Assembly (NCBI GenBank): GCA_009846005.1
Contig: VXYL01000013.1
Span: forward strand, 93,302-157,301
Source: Gammaproteobacteria bacterium
GTDB lineage: Bacteria > Pseudomonadota > Gammaproteobacteria > Pseudomonadales > Azotimanducaceae
Direction: 5' to 3'
Length of the DNA stretch: 64,000 nt
The position numbers were made by a program, and so were the translations under genes. Under the pieces are notes generated by a model. The model searched no databases. It worked only from the letters and a program-made list of their open reading frames with translations, and was not told the origin of the DNA. Numbering within the stretch: the first letter of the stretch is position 1; each line of letters starts with the position of its first letter. Below, in pieces: positions 8,182 to 16,854 of the stretch.

Positions 8182-9066
8182 ATGCGTCTCGTGGCCGCGC
8201 CTTGGTGGTTGATCGTCGCGGGCTGGCCGGCTGCCGGTTCCGTGTGCGCACCGGACGCGGCCAACAGTGCGCTGTTTGCCGAGTGGTCCCGCATCGAAAC
8301 ATCGACCCTTGCCTCACCGGCATTGGACTCCGTGCAACTAACCGAGTCGTCGTTGCGCGTCCGGCTGTGGCGCAGGGCGAACAAGCAGGCGTCTGAATCC
8401 GACCGACGGACGTTGCGCCTCATCCACGACTACCGGGCCTACGACTTTGGATCCAGGGGCACCCGGCTAGAAACCAATGGCCACCTGCATCACCTTGGAT
8501 TGGAATATCGCGTGGAGCATGGCACCTGGGAGTGGGCAGTCTCACCGCGGCTCGCGGCGTCGTCCAATGCGGGACGCCATCCGCGAGTGATCGACGGCGA
8601 CACCGTCGCATGGCATGGCGTGGCCCGCCGAACGCATCGTCTCGGAAAATCCGTCTCCGTTGTCTGGGGCGTCTGCCGCGACGACCGCTTAGGCAGGCGT
8701 CGCCTCGCACCCGTTGTCGGCGTCGATTGGCACCTTGAGCGCTTCGAGCTTTCCCTTGGCTTTCCCGAGTCGGCATTGACTTGGGAAGCGCACCCGCGCT
8801 GGGCGGTCCAAGCCCGAATCCATCCATCGGGCGGCAGTTGGCGGGTTTTCTCGGAAGAGCTGGACCGGCGCAGCCGGTTCCGGCAGTCGGGGTGGCGATA
8901 CGGTGTCGGGCTGACCGTCGCCGCGACCGCCAAGCACCGGTTGACTGCAATCGTCGAGCGGGAGGTGCGACGGTCGTTCCGTTTCCGCCTGGAGGACGGC
9001 CGCAACGTGCGGACGGAAGCCTCGGCCGCCTGGCTGCTCGGTCTTCGGCTGCAATGGACGGGATAG
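8182..9066 (+). CDS. Predicted outer-membrane beta-barrel protein of unknown function
   Basis: A 294-residue protein with an N-terminal signal-like stretch (LVAAPWWLIVAGWPAAGSVCA). The body is a series of short alternating, aromatic-rich strands (WEWAVSPRLAAS, RHRLTAIVEREV) and ends in LLGLRLQWTG. The APVVGVDWHL / LSLGFPES / SEELDRRSRFRQSGWR region resembles uncharacterised outer-membrane proteins of the DUF6268 type; that assignment is from memory and tentative. It stands alone between the divergent transhydrogenase operon and the convergent permease. No enzymatic motif is visible. Confidence 0.6.
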   Translation: MRLVAAPWWLIVAGWPAAGSVCAPDAANSALFAEWSRIETSTLASPALDSVQLTESSLRVRLWRRANKQASESDRRTLRLIHDYRAYDFGSRGTRLETNGHLHHLGLEYRVEHGTWEWAVSPRLAASSNAGRHPRVIDGDTVAWHGVARRTHRLGKSVSVVWGVCRDDRLGRRRLAPVVGVDWHLERFELSLGFPESALTWEAHPRWAVQARIHPSGGSWRVFSEELDRRSRFRQSGWRYGVGLTVAATAKHRLTAIVEREVRRSFRFRLEDGRNVRTEASAAWLLGLRLQWTG

Positions 9067-9108
9067 GGCCAGTGCCGGTGGGCGGTGGCGTACGCCTCCC
9101 TGCCGATG

Positions 9109-10461
9109 CTATCCCTTATCCGTGGAGCGTCGGCGCCGGAGCACCAAGTAAAGCGCGGCCACCCCGAGCAACAGAACGCCGGCAATCGCCGGGGCGCGCC
9201 AGTCCCCGGCCCCGACGCGGGTTGCGAACATGACGACGCAGACGACGGCGCCGAGCGCGGGCACCGCGATCGGCAGTTCGAAACCGCCCCGGGGTTCGCC
9301 GGGCCGCAGCTTAAGAACCACCAGTGCGCTGTTCACCACCAGGAACACCACCAGCAGCAGCAACACGGTCGCCGAGGCCAGTTCCGAGATGTCGCCCGCT
9401 AGGATCAGAATCGCGATCAGCGCGAAAATCAGCCCGATCGCGAAATGCGGCGTGCGCCGCACCGGATGGACTCTCGAGAGCACGGGCGGCAGGTGCCCGT
9501 CGCGCGCCATGCCGAAGAAGAGACGCGACGTGGTGATGTAGTTGATCAGCCCGGTGTTGGCGACCGCGAACACCGTGATGACGATGAACACCCACGCGGG
9601 GAACCACGGTGCCGCGCGCGCCACGACTTCGGCCAGCGGCGCGCTGGCTTCGGCCAACTCCTGCCACGGCACGACCGACACGGCCCCGATCGCTACGCTC
9701 ATGTAGATGACGACGGTCAGGACGAGCGCCATCACCAGGCCGAGAGGCAGGTTGCGGCGCGGGTTCTTCAACTCCTCGGCGACGTTAAGCGTGTCCTCGA
9801 AACCGATGAAGGCGTAGAAGGTCAGCACGATTCCCTGCGCCAGGAACACCAGCGGAAGCCCCGCTTCGGTTTCGGGCCGCGCGGGAAACTCCAGCAGGTT
9901 CGCCGAGCCCCAGTAGGGCAGGCTCACGGCGATCACCAGCAGCAGCCCTCCCGCTTCCATGAGCGTAAGGGCGACATTGGCCCACATCGACTCGCGGATG
10001 CCGCGATAAGCGATCGCGCCCACGATGGCCACGTAGACAAACGCCAACGCCCCGGTGGGCAGGCCCTCGAAAACGGGCAGGGCCTGCAGATTCTCTCCGA
10101 CTACGCGCGCGCCGGCGGCGATCGAGGTCAGGCCCGAGCACGCCACGGTCAGGCCGACGACATGGGTCAGCAGGCTGCGACGATAGGCACGCTGCGTGAT
10201 GTAGGCAGCGCCGCCCGCCCGTGGATAGCGGGAGCCGAGCGACGCATACGAGAGTCCGGTCAGTCCCGCAGCGACCAGCGACAGCGCGAAGGCCAGCCAG
10301 ATCGCCGACCCCATCTCTGCGGCGACTTGCCCGATCAGGCCGTAGATGCCGGCGCCGAGCATGCCCCCGGCACCGTAGAGCGTCATCTGCCACAGGCTGA
10401 TGCTGCGCCGCAGCGTCGGCTCGCCGCCGACCGGTTCGCCTGGCTCGCGGGCCTGTTCCAT
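9109..10461 (-). CDS. APC-family amino acid permease
   Basis: A 450-residue integral membrane protein with about twelve hydrophobic segments. The first has the APC signature (LYGAGGMLGAGIYGLIG), and the middle helices carry AFIGFEDTLNVAEELKNPRRNLP, the conserved loop of amino acid/polyamine/organocation transporters. FAVANTGLINYITTSRLFFGMARDGHLP is also diagnostic. It probably imports an amino acid or amine across the inner membrane by cation symport; specificity is not evident. Single-gene unit, convergent with the 8182 gene. Confidence 0.9.
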   Translation of the reverse strand: MEQAREPGEPVGGEPTLRRSISLWQMTLYGAGGMLGAGIYGLIGQVAAEMGSAIWLAFALSLVAAGLTGLSYASLGSRYPRAGGAAYITQRAYRRSLLTHVVGLTVACSGLTSIAAGARVVGENLQALPVFEGLPTGALAFVYVAIVGAIAYRGIRESMWANVALTLMEAGGLLLVIAVSLPYWGSANLLEFPARPETEAGLPLVFLAQGIVLTFYAFIGFEDTLNVAEELKNPRRNLPLGLVMALVLTVVIYMSVAIGAVSVVPWQELAEASAPLAEVVARAAPWFPAWVFIVITVFAVANTGLINYITTSRLFFGMARDGHLPPVLSRVHPVRRTPHFAIGLIFALIAILILAGDISELASATVLLLLVVFLVVNSALVVLKLRPGEPRGGFELPIAVPALGAVVCVVMFATRVGAGDWRAPAIAGVLLLGVAALYLVLRRRRSTDKG

Positions 10462-10640
10462 GGTTTTCCCCTCTCCCTCCGTGATTCCCTGACGCCACTA
10501 CCGCACTGGGCGCCACTTTACACCTGTCATCACCGCGTCTCCCGCCTATCTTGCCGACAGCTGCGGCCGCAGAGACCGCACCGCTGGCTGTCTTCTGCAA
10601 CCGGCACTTCGCGCGACCGGCCACTCTTTGTCCTCGAGCC

Positions 10641-10845
10641 CTAGAGCCGGTTGCCTCCGCCCCGGTCGTCGCGCGCGGGGGTGAACTTGGCCGCCTCCTC
10701 GCGCCGCAGACCGAACTCCGCCTCGAGGCGCAGCGCCATCGCGACGTACGGGTCCTTGACCAGCGCCGGCTTCTCCAGATCGAGGACGACATTCCTGTCC
10801 TCGTTGGTCGCGTACTCGCGGTTCCCGTGCCGACGAAGTGCTGAC
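10641..10845 (-). pseudogene. Remnant of an unrecognised gene, probable frameshift
   Basis: The minus strand from about 10829 to the TAG at 10641 reads as credible protein: HGNREYATNEDRNVVLDLEK and onward through KPALVKDPYVAMALRLEAEF to FTPARDDRGGGNRL. The residue composition and the junk-like opposite strand are those of real coding DNA. Just upstream the good reading moves to another frame (QHFVGTG), and beyond about 10845 no frame looks coding. This is best read as the C-terminal remnant of a frameshifted, truncated gene. I do not recognise the family. Confidence 0.45.
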
Positions 10846-11251
10846 GATCGTCTATTCGCCCCGACCGACGACCGAGAGCGAGGACGTTCTGCTGCAAAAG
10901 ATGGGCGTAAAGATGCGCGGTCGGCTAGTCGTCGCGAAGGCCGGCCTCCAGCCGCTCAGAATGGAGATCGAACTCACCGAACCGGTCGCAGTTGCGGTTC
11001 CGCCTGTACGGATCGCGGAGTACAGGGAATCCCGTTCGTTTGTCGTGGACTCGGCTACCGGGGCACTCCTTGTGAAGTCCTTCCGCCTCTTTTCGCGTGG
11101 GAGGGCGTTCTACGTCAGAAAGGTCGGCAACTCCTTCACGCGGAGGTTCAGCTATTCGGGCTGCCGATTCGTCGGCACGGCTGCGGGTTCATCGCAGGTC
11201 CCCGTCCCCGAGTTCCCGGCTCACAGGCACCTTGACATATCGCCTCGATGA
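10838..11251 (+). CDS. Doubtful hypothetical protein
   Basis: An open frame of 137 codons starting at an ATG. Parts read plausibly (RMEIELTEPVAVAVPP, SRSFVVDSATGALLVKSFRL), while the last third is low quality (PAHRHLDISPR). It has no recognisable domain, no clear ribosome site and no supporting neighbour, and its start overlaps the end of a minus-strand remnant. It may be a fast-evolving small gene or a chance frame in decayed DNA. I lean to the latter. Confidence 0.25.
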   Translation: MLTIVYSPRPTTESEDVLLQKMGVKMRGRLVVAKAGLQPLRMEIELTEPVAVAVPPVRIAEYRESRSFVVDSATGALLVKSFRLFSRGRAFYVRKVGNSFTRRFSYSGCRFVGTAAGSSQVPVPEFPAHRHLDISPR

Positions 11252-11351
11252 CGTCCTGGCGCCAACTCAACCCAGTGACCCTACTGGCTCAAAGGCGGTC
11301 GAACTTGCTCGCCAAGGCACCCGCTTGTAGCCTCGGTCATCGCGTTGGACA

Positions 11352-12392
11352 GTGAGTACTCACTTGGCGAAGACACCGGGATTCGTGCCGATGGATAGAG
11401 AAGCTTGGCTCGCGCAGGTGACCGAAGAGGTCATCGAGCCGGAATTGCCGATTTGCGACCCGCACCACCACCTCTGGGACTACCCGGGAAGCCGCTACCT
11501 GCTCGACGAGTTGCTCGCCGATGTCGGCAGCGGGCATCGGGTCACCTCGACAGTGTTCATGGAGTGCGGGTCGATGTACCGCGCCGATGGACCCGACCCG
11601 ATGAAGCCCGTCGGCGAGACGGAGTTCGTCAACGGCATCGCGGCGATGAGCGCCAGCGGCCAATACGGCGATTGCCGAGCCTGTGCTGCGATCGCGGGGT
11701 ACGCGGACCTGAACCTGGGTACGGCGGTTGGGGACGTGCTGGATCGGCACGCGGCGATCAGTTCGCGGTTTCGGGGAATCCGACACGCTGCGGGTTGGGA
11801 CGTCCACGACGAGATCCGCAACTCGCACACCGCCCCGGTGGAAGGGATGCTGGCTACCGCGAAGTTCCGCGAGGGATTCGCGGAACTCGGCAAGCGCGGC
11901 ATGACCTTCGACGGCTGGCTCTACCACCCGCAGATCGGTGAGTTGACCGACCTTGCCCGGGCTTTCCCAGACCAGGTGATCATCTTCGACCACTTCGGCG
12001 GCCCGCTCGGCATCGGTCCGTACGCGGGGAAGCGCGCGGAGATCTTCGACTACTGGAAGGGGGCGGTACGCGAACTTGCCCGCTCGGCGAACGTCGTCGC
12101 GAAACTCGGCGGCCTCGTCATGGCGATCAACGGGTTCGGCTTCCACAAGCGGGACCGGCCCGCGACGTCGGAGGAACTCGTTGCCGCGACACGGGACTAC
12201 CACCTGCACATGATCGAATGCTTCGGCGTCGAGCGTTGCATGTTCGAGAGCAACTTCCCGGTGGACAAGGTGAGTTGCTCCTACCGGGTGCTCTGGAACT
12301 CCTTCAAGCGTCTGACGGCGGGTTTCTCGGCCACTGAAAAAGCCGCGTTGTTTCACGATACGGCGGTTCGCGTCTACCGACCGGAGGAATAG
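11352..12392 (+). CDS. Amidohydrolase family metal-dependent hydrolase
   Basis: A TIM-barrel hydrolase of 346 residues in the amidohydrolase-2 group (related to 2-pyrone-4,6-dicarboxylate lactonase and 4-sulfomuconolactonase). The PICDPHHHLWDYPG motif near the N-terminus is the metal-binding HxH strand; IIFDHFGGPLG and CMFESNFPVDK give the later histidine and the end-of-barrel acidic segment. It probably opens a lactone or removes a carboxyl group from an aromatic or cyclic intermediate. The start shown is a GTG at 11352; an ATG at 11391 just before DREAWLAQV is an alternative. No neighbour points to a pathway. Confidence 0.85.
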   Translation: MSTHLAKTPGFVPMDREAWLAQVTEEVIEPELPICDPHHHLWDYPGSRYLLDELLADVGSGHRVTSTVFMECGSMYRADGPDPMKPVGETEFVNGIAAMSASGQYGDCRACAAIAGYADLNLGTAVGDVLDRHAAISSRFRGIRHAAGWDVHDEIRNSHTAPVEGMLATAKFREGFAELGKRGMTFDGWLYHPQIGELTDLARAFPDQVIIFDHFGGPLGIGPYAGKRAEIFDYWKGAVRELARSANVVAKLGGLVMAINGFGFHKRDRPATSEELVAATRDYHLHMIECFGVERCMFESNFPVDKVSCSYRVLWNSFKRLTAGFSATEKAALFHDTAVRVYRPEE

Positions 12393-12500
12393 ACGAGCAC
12401 CATTTGGCGCGCCACAGAAACCCGGTAGTGCGGTCGGAAAGGCCACCTTTTGTTCTCTTTTATCCTTTTAGTCCTTGAATATCTCAGTCTCTAAGATCCC

Positions 12501-12530
12501 TTGACGTACCTTTTGTACCCACAATAGACT
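12501..12530 (+). promoter_or_regulatory. Candidate sigma70-type promoter
   Basis: TTGACG at 12501-12506 and TAGACT at 12525-12530 are separated by 18 bases, about 60 bases upstream of the two-gene unit that starts at 12591. The region just before is locally AT-rich. Boxes match the sigma70 consensus at five and four of six positions; this is pattern reading only. Confidence 0.4.
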
Positions 12531-12590
12531 GACGTTCCCTGGCTTCACGGATGGATCGCCCTGTCCCTGCTGAACGAAAAGCTACTCGGA

Positions 12591-13340
12591 ATGCCGATCG
12601 GAACCGCGACCGTCGAGGAACTCTTGCGGTCCGGGCTCTTAGACGCAGACGCGATCTACCGGCGTCGTGAGATCGTCGAGGCACTCCGGAACCGGTTCGT
12701 CGAACTTGGCGGCACTGCGACGACCACGGCCCAGGACGTCATCGTTCCCCTCAAGAGAGTGTTGGCCGGGCCACTGTTCGAGAAGGTCCGGTCGGGTTTC
12801 TACCGGTACGTGGGGGCGGCATCTCCCGGGTCGACCCCCAGCCGGCGGGGCTTTGAACCTCCACAGGCCGAGATTCCGAGCGGTACCTCCGAGCCCTGGC
12901 GGTCCGAACTGGACCGGGCTGCGACCGAATCCGCCATCGTCGCGATCCTGCGCTCCCAGGCTCGGCAGACGGTGGCGGACCGGATCGACTACCTCTACGG
13001 TCTCGCCAGCGAAGACCCCGCAGAACAGCCGATTGCCCTGGAGTCGTTACGTCGCATGGCACTATTTCTGCTGCGCCATCGCGACTTGCCGGATCCCGAG
13101 GTCGGCACGTCGCCCAATGGTCTCGCGCAGGTGGAGTGGATACTGCCCGACGCCTCCCCGGACCAGGCTGGCAACGGCTTGTTGGCGATGGAGTTCACGC
13201 CCTCGCCGCTTGTACGCTTCGCGGCCCTTTCCGCACCCTATTCCCCCGGCGTTGCCCGGCTGACGGTGCATGGAACCCTTCCGGCGGAGGAAACGTTCGG
13301 CGCTGTGCGGGCGTTCACGGCGGGGCTTGTCACCGGATGA
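12591..13340 (+). CDS. Hypothetical protein, first of a coupled pair
   Basis: A 249-residue soluble protein with no signal peptide or membrane span. It begins TVEELLRSGLLDADAIYRRREIVEALRNRF, a helical N-terminal region, then a variable proline/serine-rich linker, a helical middle (RQTVADRIDYLYGLASED; ALESLRRMALFLLRHRDLPDPEVG) and a beta-rich end (GLLAMEFTPSPLVRFAAL; ARLTVHGTLP). Codon use is like its neighbours. I do not recognise the family. Its TGA overlaps the next ATG (ATGA), so the two products are probably made together and may form a complex. The frame is open upstream, so an earlier non-ATG start is possible. Confidence 0.7.
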   Translation: MPIGTATVEELLRSGLLDADAIYRRREIVEALRNRFVELGGTATTTAQDVIVPLKRVLAGPLFEKVRSGFYRYVGAASPGSTPSRRGFEPPQAEIPSGTSEPWRSELDRAATESAIVAILRSQARQTVADRIDYLYGLASEDPAEQPIALESLRRMALFLLRHRDLPDPEVGTSPNGLAQVEWILPDASPDQAGNGLLAMEFTPSPLVRFAALSAPYSPGVARLTVHGTLPAEETFGAVRAFTAGLVTG

Positions 13341-13753
13341 ACCCCCTTCCCGACGCCGACCACGTGGCACGCTACTGCCGGCCTTCGACGGTCGACGAGA
13401 GCGGGCGACCGATGACCGGTGCGTTCGCCACGCGCGACGGCGAGGGCCATCTGCCCGTGAACTGGCTCGAGTGTTTCGACCCGCGGGTCGAGGTGGCGGT
13501 GAACCGCGTTCGAGACGTGCTCCTGGAACAAGGAGCGCCCCTGCGGCCGAACGGCCGTTTCGCGCTGCTCGACATCGGCATGGTGAAGGCTGCCGTCAAA
13601 CGCTCCCTTGGCCGTTCGTTGCAGATCAACCAGCTTGCCCCGGACAACGACCCCTCGGGCGCAGCCATCGTCGGCCAGCCGGATGACGGCCTCATGGTAG
13701 CTGCCGAGATCAAGGCCCTCGTTCGGCACAACCGCGTACGCCGTGCCGTATGA
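13337..13753 (+). CDS. Hypothetical protein, second of a coupled pair
   Basis: A 138-residue soluble protein starting at the ATG that overlaps the previous stop. It opens DADHVARYCRPSTVDESGRP and continues with HLPVNWLECFDP and FALLDIGMVKAAV, and ends in a compact PDDGLMVAAEIKALV segment. The even, well-conserved-looking texture suggests a real globular domain, but I cannot name it. The four-base overlap with the 12591 gene argues for shared function. Nothing links the pair to the TRAP transporter downstream, which starts after a short gap. Confidence 0.72.
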   Translation: MNPLPDADHVARYCRPSTVDESGRPMTGAFATRDGEGHLPVNWLECFDPRVEVAVNRVRDVLLEQGAPLRPNGRFALLDIGMVKAAVKRSLGRSLQINQLAPDNDPSGAAIVGQPDDGLMVAAEIKALVRHNRVRRAV

Positions 13754-13776
13754 TGGCTCTCTACTTGTCGTCATGA

Positions 13777-14892
13777 CTGGAACCTGACATCACCAACAGG
13801 ACCGCCCTGATCGCCGTCGTCGTCGCCTTTCTGGTCGGTATGCTGGCGACGCTGGCCATTCGTCCACCCGGAGAGAGCACGGGAAGTGTCGCGCAGACCG
13901 ATGAAGGCGTGACCGTTGCGGTTCGCTGGCGCGTTCCCGTTGCGTTCGCCACGACCCTCGAAGTGCTTGGCGACAACGTCATTTGGGTGACCGACGCCAT
14001 CCGGCGAAGTTCGAACGGGGCGATCGTCCTCGAACCCTTCGAGCCCGGCGAAGTTGTGCCGCCGCTCAACATCGTCGATGCGGTGCGCGAGGGCAAGGTG
14101 CAAGCCGGATACACCTGGCTCGGCTACGACCAGGGCAAGATTCCCGCATCGCCATTGCTCGGGGCCGTGCCGTTCGGGATGGAGCCCTGGGAATACACCG
14201 CCTGGTGGTACGAGGCCGGGGGTCGCGAACTCGCCGAGGCGCTCTACGCCAAGTACGACGTCCATCCCCTGTTATGCGGGCTGATCAGTCCCGAGACGGC
14301 TGGTTGGTTCCGCACGCCCATTGAGAGCCTAGATGACCTTGAGGGTCTGAAGATCCGGTTCGCCGGCCTCGGCGGCAAGGTCATCGAACGCCTCGGGGCA
14401 TCCGTCACCATGCTGCCGGGCGGCGAGATCTTCCAGGCGCTGGAGAAAGGCGCCATCGACGCCACCGAGTTCTCCCTGCCGAATGTCGACGAGCAACTCG
14501 GCTTCGACCGGATCGCGAAGCTGAACTACTACCCGGGTTGGCATCAGCCGTTCACGGCCGCACATCTGGCCGTGAACATCGAGGAATGGCGCGCCCTTAC
14601 GGCCACCCAACAGGCGGTCATCGACACCGCCTGCACGGGCGGGGTCACCCGCAACCTGGCCAATTCGGAGGCGAAGCAGGGGCCCATACTGGCGGGTTTC
14701 CCGGGCAAGGGTGTGACACCCGTGGTGCTGCCCGAGCCGATCCTGCGCCAACTCCAGGAGGTCGCCGACGAAGTGATGGCCGAGGAAGCCGCCAACGACG
14801 AGGATTTCCGCATCATCCACGAGTCCCAGTTGGCGTTTCGGGCGCAGTACGCGCAGTGGAAGCGATTCGCCTACCTGCCGCGGGACTTCTAG
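13777..14892 (+). CDS. dctP: TRAP transporter substrate-binding protein DctP
   Basis: Periplasmic solute receptor of a tripartite TRAP transporter. The GLKIRFAGLGGKVIERLGAS segment is the hallmark DctP helix/strand that contacts the carboxylate, and LPGGEIFQALEKGAIDATEF is the conserved hinge. The first ATG (13840) would cut the signal peptide in half: the hydrophobic run TALIAVVVAFLVGMLATLA starts before it. The frame is open from a TGA at 13774, so a CTG at 13777 or another non-ATG codon is the likely start; I used 13777. The receptor probably captures an organic acid for the DctQM permease downstream. Confidence 0.88.
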   Translation: MEPDITNRTALIAVVVAFLVGMLATLAIRPPGESTGSVAQTDEGVTVAVRWRVPVAFATTLEVLGDNVIWVTDAIRRSSNGAIVLEPFEPGEVVPPLNIVDAVREGKVQAGYTWLGYDQGKIPASPLLGAVPFGMEPWEYTAWWYEAGGRELAEALYAKYDVHPLLCGLISPETAGWFRTPIESLDDLEGLKIRFAGLGGKVIERLGASVTMLPGGEIFQALEKGAIDATEFSLPNVDEQLGFDRIAKLNYYPGWHQPFTAAHLAVNIEEWRALTATQQAVIDTACTGGVTRNLANSEAKQGPILAGFPGKGVTPVVLPEPILRQLQEVADEVMAEEAANDEDFRIIHESQLAFRAQYAQWKRFAYLPRDF

Positions 14893-14984
14893 CGGCGGGA
14901 CTAGGCGCCGACGGAAGCACGACCCAATACGTCATCCCAATGCGAGTCGAATGGTCGACGCTTCAACGCGGACAGGGTAGATAG

Positions 14985-15515
14985 TTGGAACTTCCCGAGA
15001 CCCCTATCTCGCGACTCGTCGATCCGGTCCTTGACCGGATCGGCAACGCCGTATCCTGGATCTGGGTTGTGCTGCTCGCGGTAATCGTCTGCAACGTGGT
15101 GTTGCGCTACGCGCTGGCCGAGGGCCGCATCGAGTTCGAGGAGATCCAGTGGCACCTCTACTCGGTGGGTTTCATGCTGGGGTTGGGCTATGCGCTCCAG
15201 CACGATGCGCACGTCCGCGTCGATGTACTGCATGAGCGTTTCCGGCCGACCACCCAAGCCTGGATCGATCTCTACGGCATCGTCCTGTTCCTGTTCCCGT
15301 TCATCGCCTTGATGCTGATCTACGGCGTGCCCTTCGTGGTCGATAGCTTCGTCACCGGCGAGATATCGAGTTCCCCGGGCGGGCTGCCCTACCGCTGGGC
15401 CATCAAGTCCGTTCTCGTCCTCGGATTCGCGCTGCTCGGGATTGCAGCATTGTCGCGTCTGACGCGGCTGTGGAAGTTCCTGTTCCTGGAAACACGGAGC
15501 GGCGATGCCCGCTAA
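14985..15515 (+). CDS. dctQ: TRAP transporter small permease DctQ
   Basis: A 176-residue inner-membrane protein with four hydrophobic segments. RIEFEEIQWHLYSVGFMLGLG and HVRVDVLHERF are the conserved DctQ features (the E-E-I-Q-W helix and the HVRVD loop). Start is a TTG at 14985, 92 bases after dctP. The last 11 bases overlap the dctM start, so the two membrane subunits are translationally coupled. Confidence 0.93.
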   Translation: MELPETPISRLVDPVLDRIGNAVSWIWVVLLAVIVCNVVLRYALAEGRIEFEEIQWHLYSVGFMLGLGYALQHDAHVRVDVLHERFRPTTQAWIDLYGIVLFLFPFIALMLIYGVPFVVDSFVTGEISSSPGGLPYRWAIKSVLVLGFALLGIAALSRLTRLWKFLFLETRSGDAR

Positions 15516-16854
15516 CGAAGTCCTCGCGCTCGTCATGTTCCTGGCCTTCATTGGCCTCGTGTTCGCGGGATTTCCCATCGCGTGGACGTTGGCTGGGTTG
15601 GCGATCCTGTTTACGGCGATCGCCATCGTGTTCGAGATCGATCTCGGTCTTGCGGTGGGCGTCGACTGGGCGTACGCGTCGATCACGGTCGAGCGCATCT
15701 GGAACGTGATGGAGAACTGGGTGATGGTGGCCTTGCCCATGTTCGTCTTCATGGGTTTGATGCTCGACCGCTCGGGTATCGCCAACCGGCTGATGACGAG
15801 CTTCGCGCGGCTGTTCGGCGGCATCGGCGGGGGACTGGCGGTCACCATCACCTTGATCGGCGTCCTCCTGGCGGCGACCACCGGCATCATCGGCGCGTCC
15901 GTCGTGCTGCTTGCCCTGCTCGGGCTGCCGGTGATGCTGAAGCAGGGCTACAACAACAACCTGGCGGCGGGCACGGTGTGCGCGGTCGGGACGCTCGGCA
16001 TCCTGATTCCGCCGAGCATCATGCTGGTGCTGATGGCCGACCGCATGTCCATGTCCGTGGGCGATCTGTTTCTCGGCGCAGTGTTCCCCGGGTTGGTGTT
16101 GTCGGGTCTGTACGTGGCGTATCTCTTCGGCTACGGCATTCTGAAACCCGAAAGCGCACCGCCGGCCCGGGACCGGGAGCCACTCGATCTGCGCGCCCTC
16201 GGCGACCTTGCCCTCGCCATCCTGCCGCCCGCCGGGCTCATTCTCGCGGTGCTGGGCAGCATCTTCTTCGGTGTCGCGACGCCCACCGAGGCCGCTGGCG
16301 TCGGCGCCGCCGGTGCACTGCTCCTCGCCGTCGCGAACAAGGCCTTGAACCGCAAAGTGCTAACCGAGGTGCTGCGCGAGACCACCAAGACCACGGCGTT
16401 CATCTTCGGCATCCTGATCGGCGCCACGGCGTACTCCCTGGTGCTGCGCGGTCTCGGCGGGGACGCGCTGATCGAACGCACGCTGCTGGACCTGCCGTTC
16501 GGACCCACCGGCATCGTCATCACGATCCTCTTCGCCACGTTCATCCTCGGCTTCTTCCTCGACTGGATCGAACTGACGCTCATCATCCTGCCCCTGGTCG
16601 CGCCGGTGGTGGCGCATCTCGGCTTCGATCCCGTGTGGTTCACGGTGCTGTTCGCGGTCTGCCTGCAGACCAGTTTCCTGACGCCGCCGGTGGGCTTCGC
16701 GATCTTCTACCTGAAGGGCGTGGCGCCCGCCGGCATCGATGCGCCGACGATCTACAAGGGCGTCGTGCCGTTCATCGCCCTGCAGTTGCTGGGTCTCGTT
16801 CTGATCTTCAACTGGCAGGAACTCGTGACGTGGCTGCCCGCACAGGCGTATTGA
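15505..16854 (+). CDS. dctM: TRAP transporter large permease DctM
   Basis: A 449-residue membrane protein with about twelve hydrophobic segments. AVGTLGILIPPSIMLVLMADRMSMSVGDLFLGA is the family signature region (two short stretches of it: GTLGILIPPSIM and GDLFLGAVFPG), and GVATPTEAAGVGAAGALLLA is also typical. It is the sodium-driven transport subunit working with DctQ and DctP. Its TGA overlaps the following ATG (TGATG), tying it to the MaoC-like gene. Confidence 0.95.
   Translation: MPANEVLALVMFLAFIGLVFAGFPIAWTLAGLAILFTAIAIVFEIDLGLAVGVDWAYASITVERIWNVMENWVMVALPMFVFMGLMLDRSGIANRLMTSFARLFGGIGGGLAVTITLIGVLLAATTGIIGASVVLLALLGLPVMLKQGYNNNLAAGTVCAVGTLGILIPPSIMLVLMADRMSMSVGDLFLGAVFPGLVLSGLYVAYLFGYGILKPESAPPARDREPLDLRALGDLALAILPPAGLILAVLGSIFFGVATPTEAAGVGAAGALLLAVANKALNRKVLTEVLRETTKTTAFIFGILIGATAYSLVLRGLGGDALIERTLLDLPFGPTGIVITILFATFILGFFLDWIELTLIILPLVAPVVAHLGFDPVWFTVLFAVCLQTSFLTPPVGFAIFYLKGVAPAGIDAPTIYKGVVPFIALQLLGLVLIFNWQELVTWLPAQAY

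Larger units (their letters stand above)
10462..11351. other. 890-bp stretch with no confident intact gene
   Basis: Between the permease and the amidohydrolase I see only a short gene remnant on the minus strand (10641-10845) and one doubtful plus-strand frame (10838-11251). No REP hairpin, tRNA-like fold or transposase was found. The stretch looks like decayed coding DNA plus the upstream region of the amidohydrolase. Confidence 0.6.

Noticed and set aside
9087..9096. Perfect 10-bp palindrome GGCGTACGCC between convergent genes
   Set aside because: Too short and GC-typical to distinguish from chance; no T-run and no second copy nearby.
12484..12684. Small minus-strand frame upstream of the 12591 gene
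   Set aside because: Arginine-rich composition, overlap with the start of a better gene and no ribosome site.
15582..16853. Long N-terminal extension of the MaoC-like frame across dctM
   Set aside because: The sequence is a shadow of dctM; family similarity starts at the ATG at 16854.
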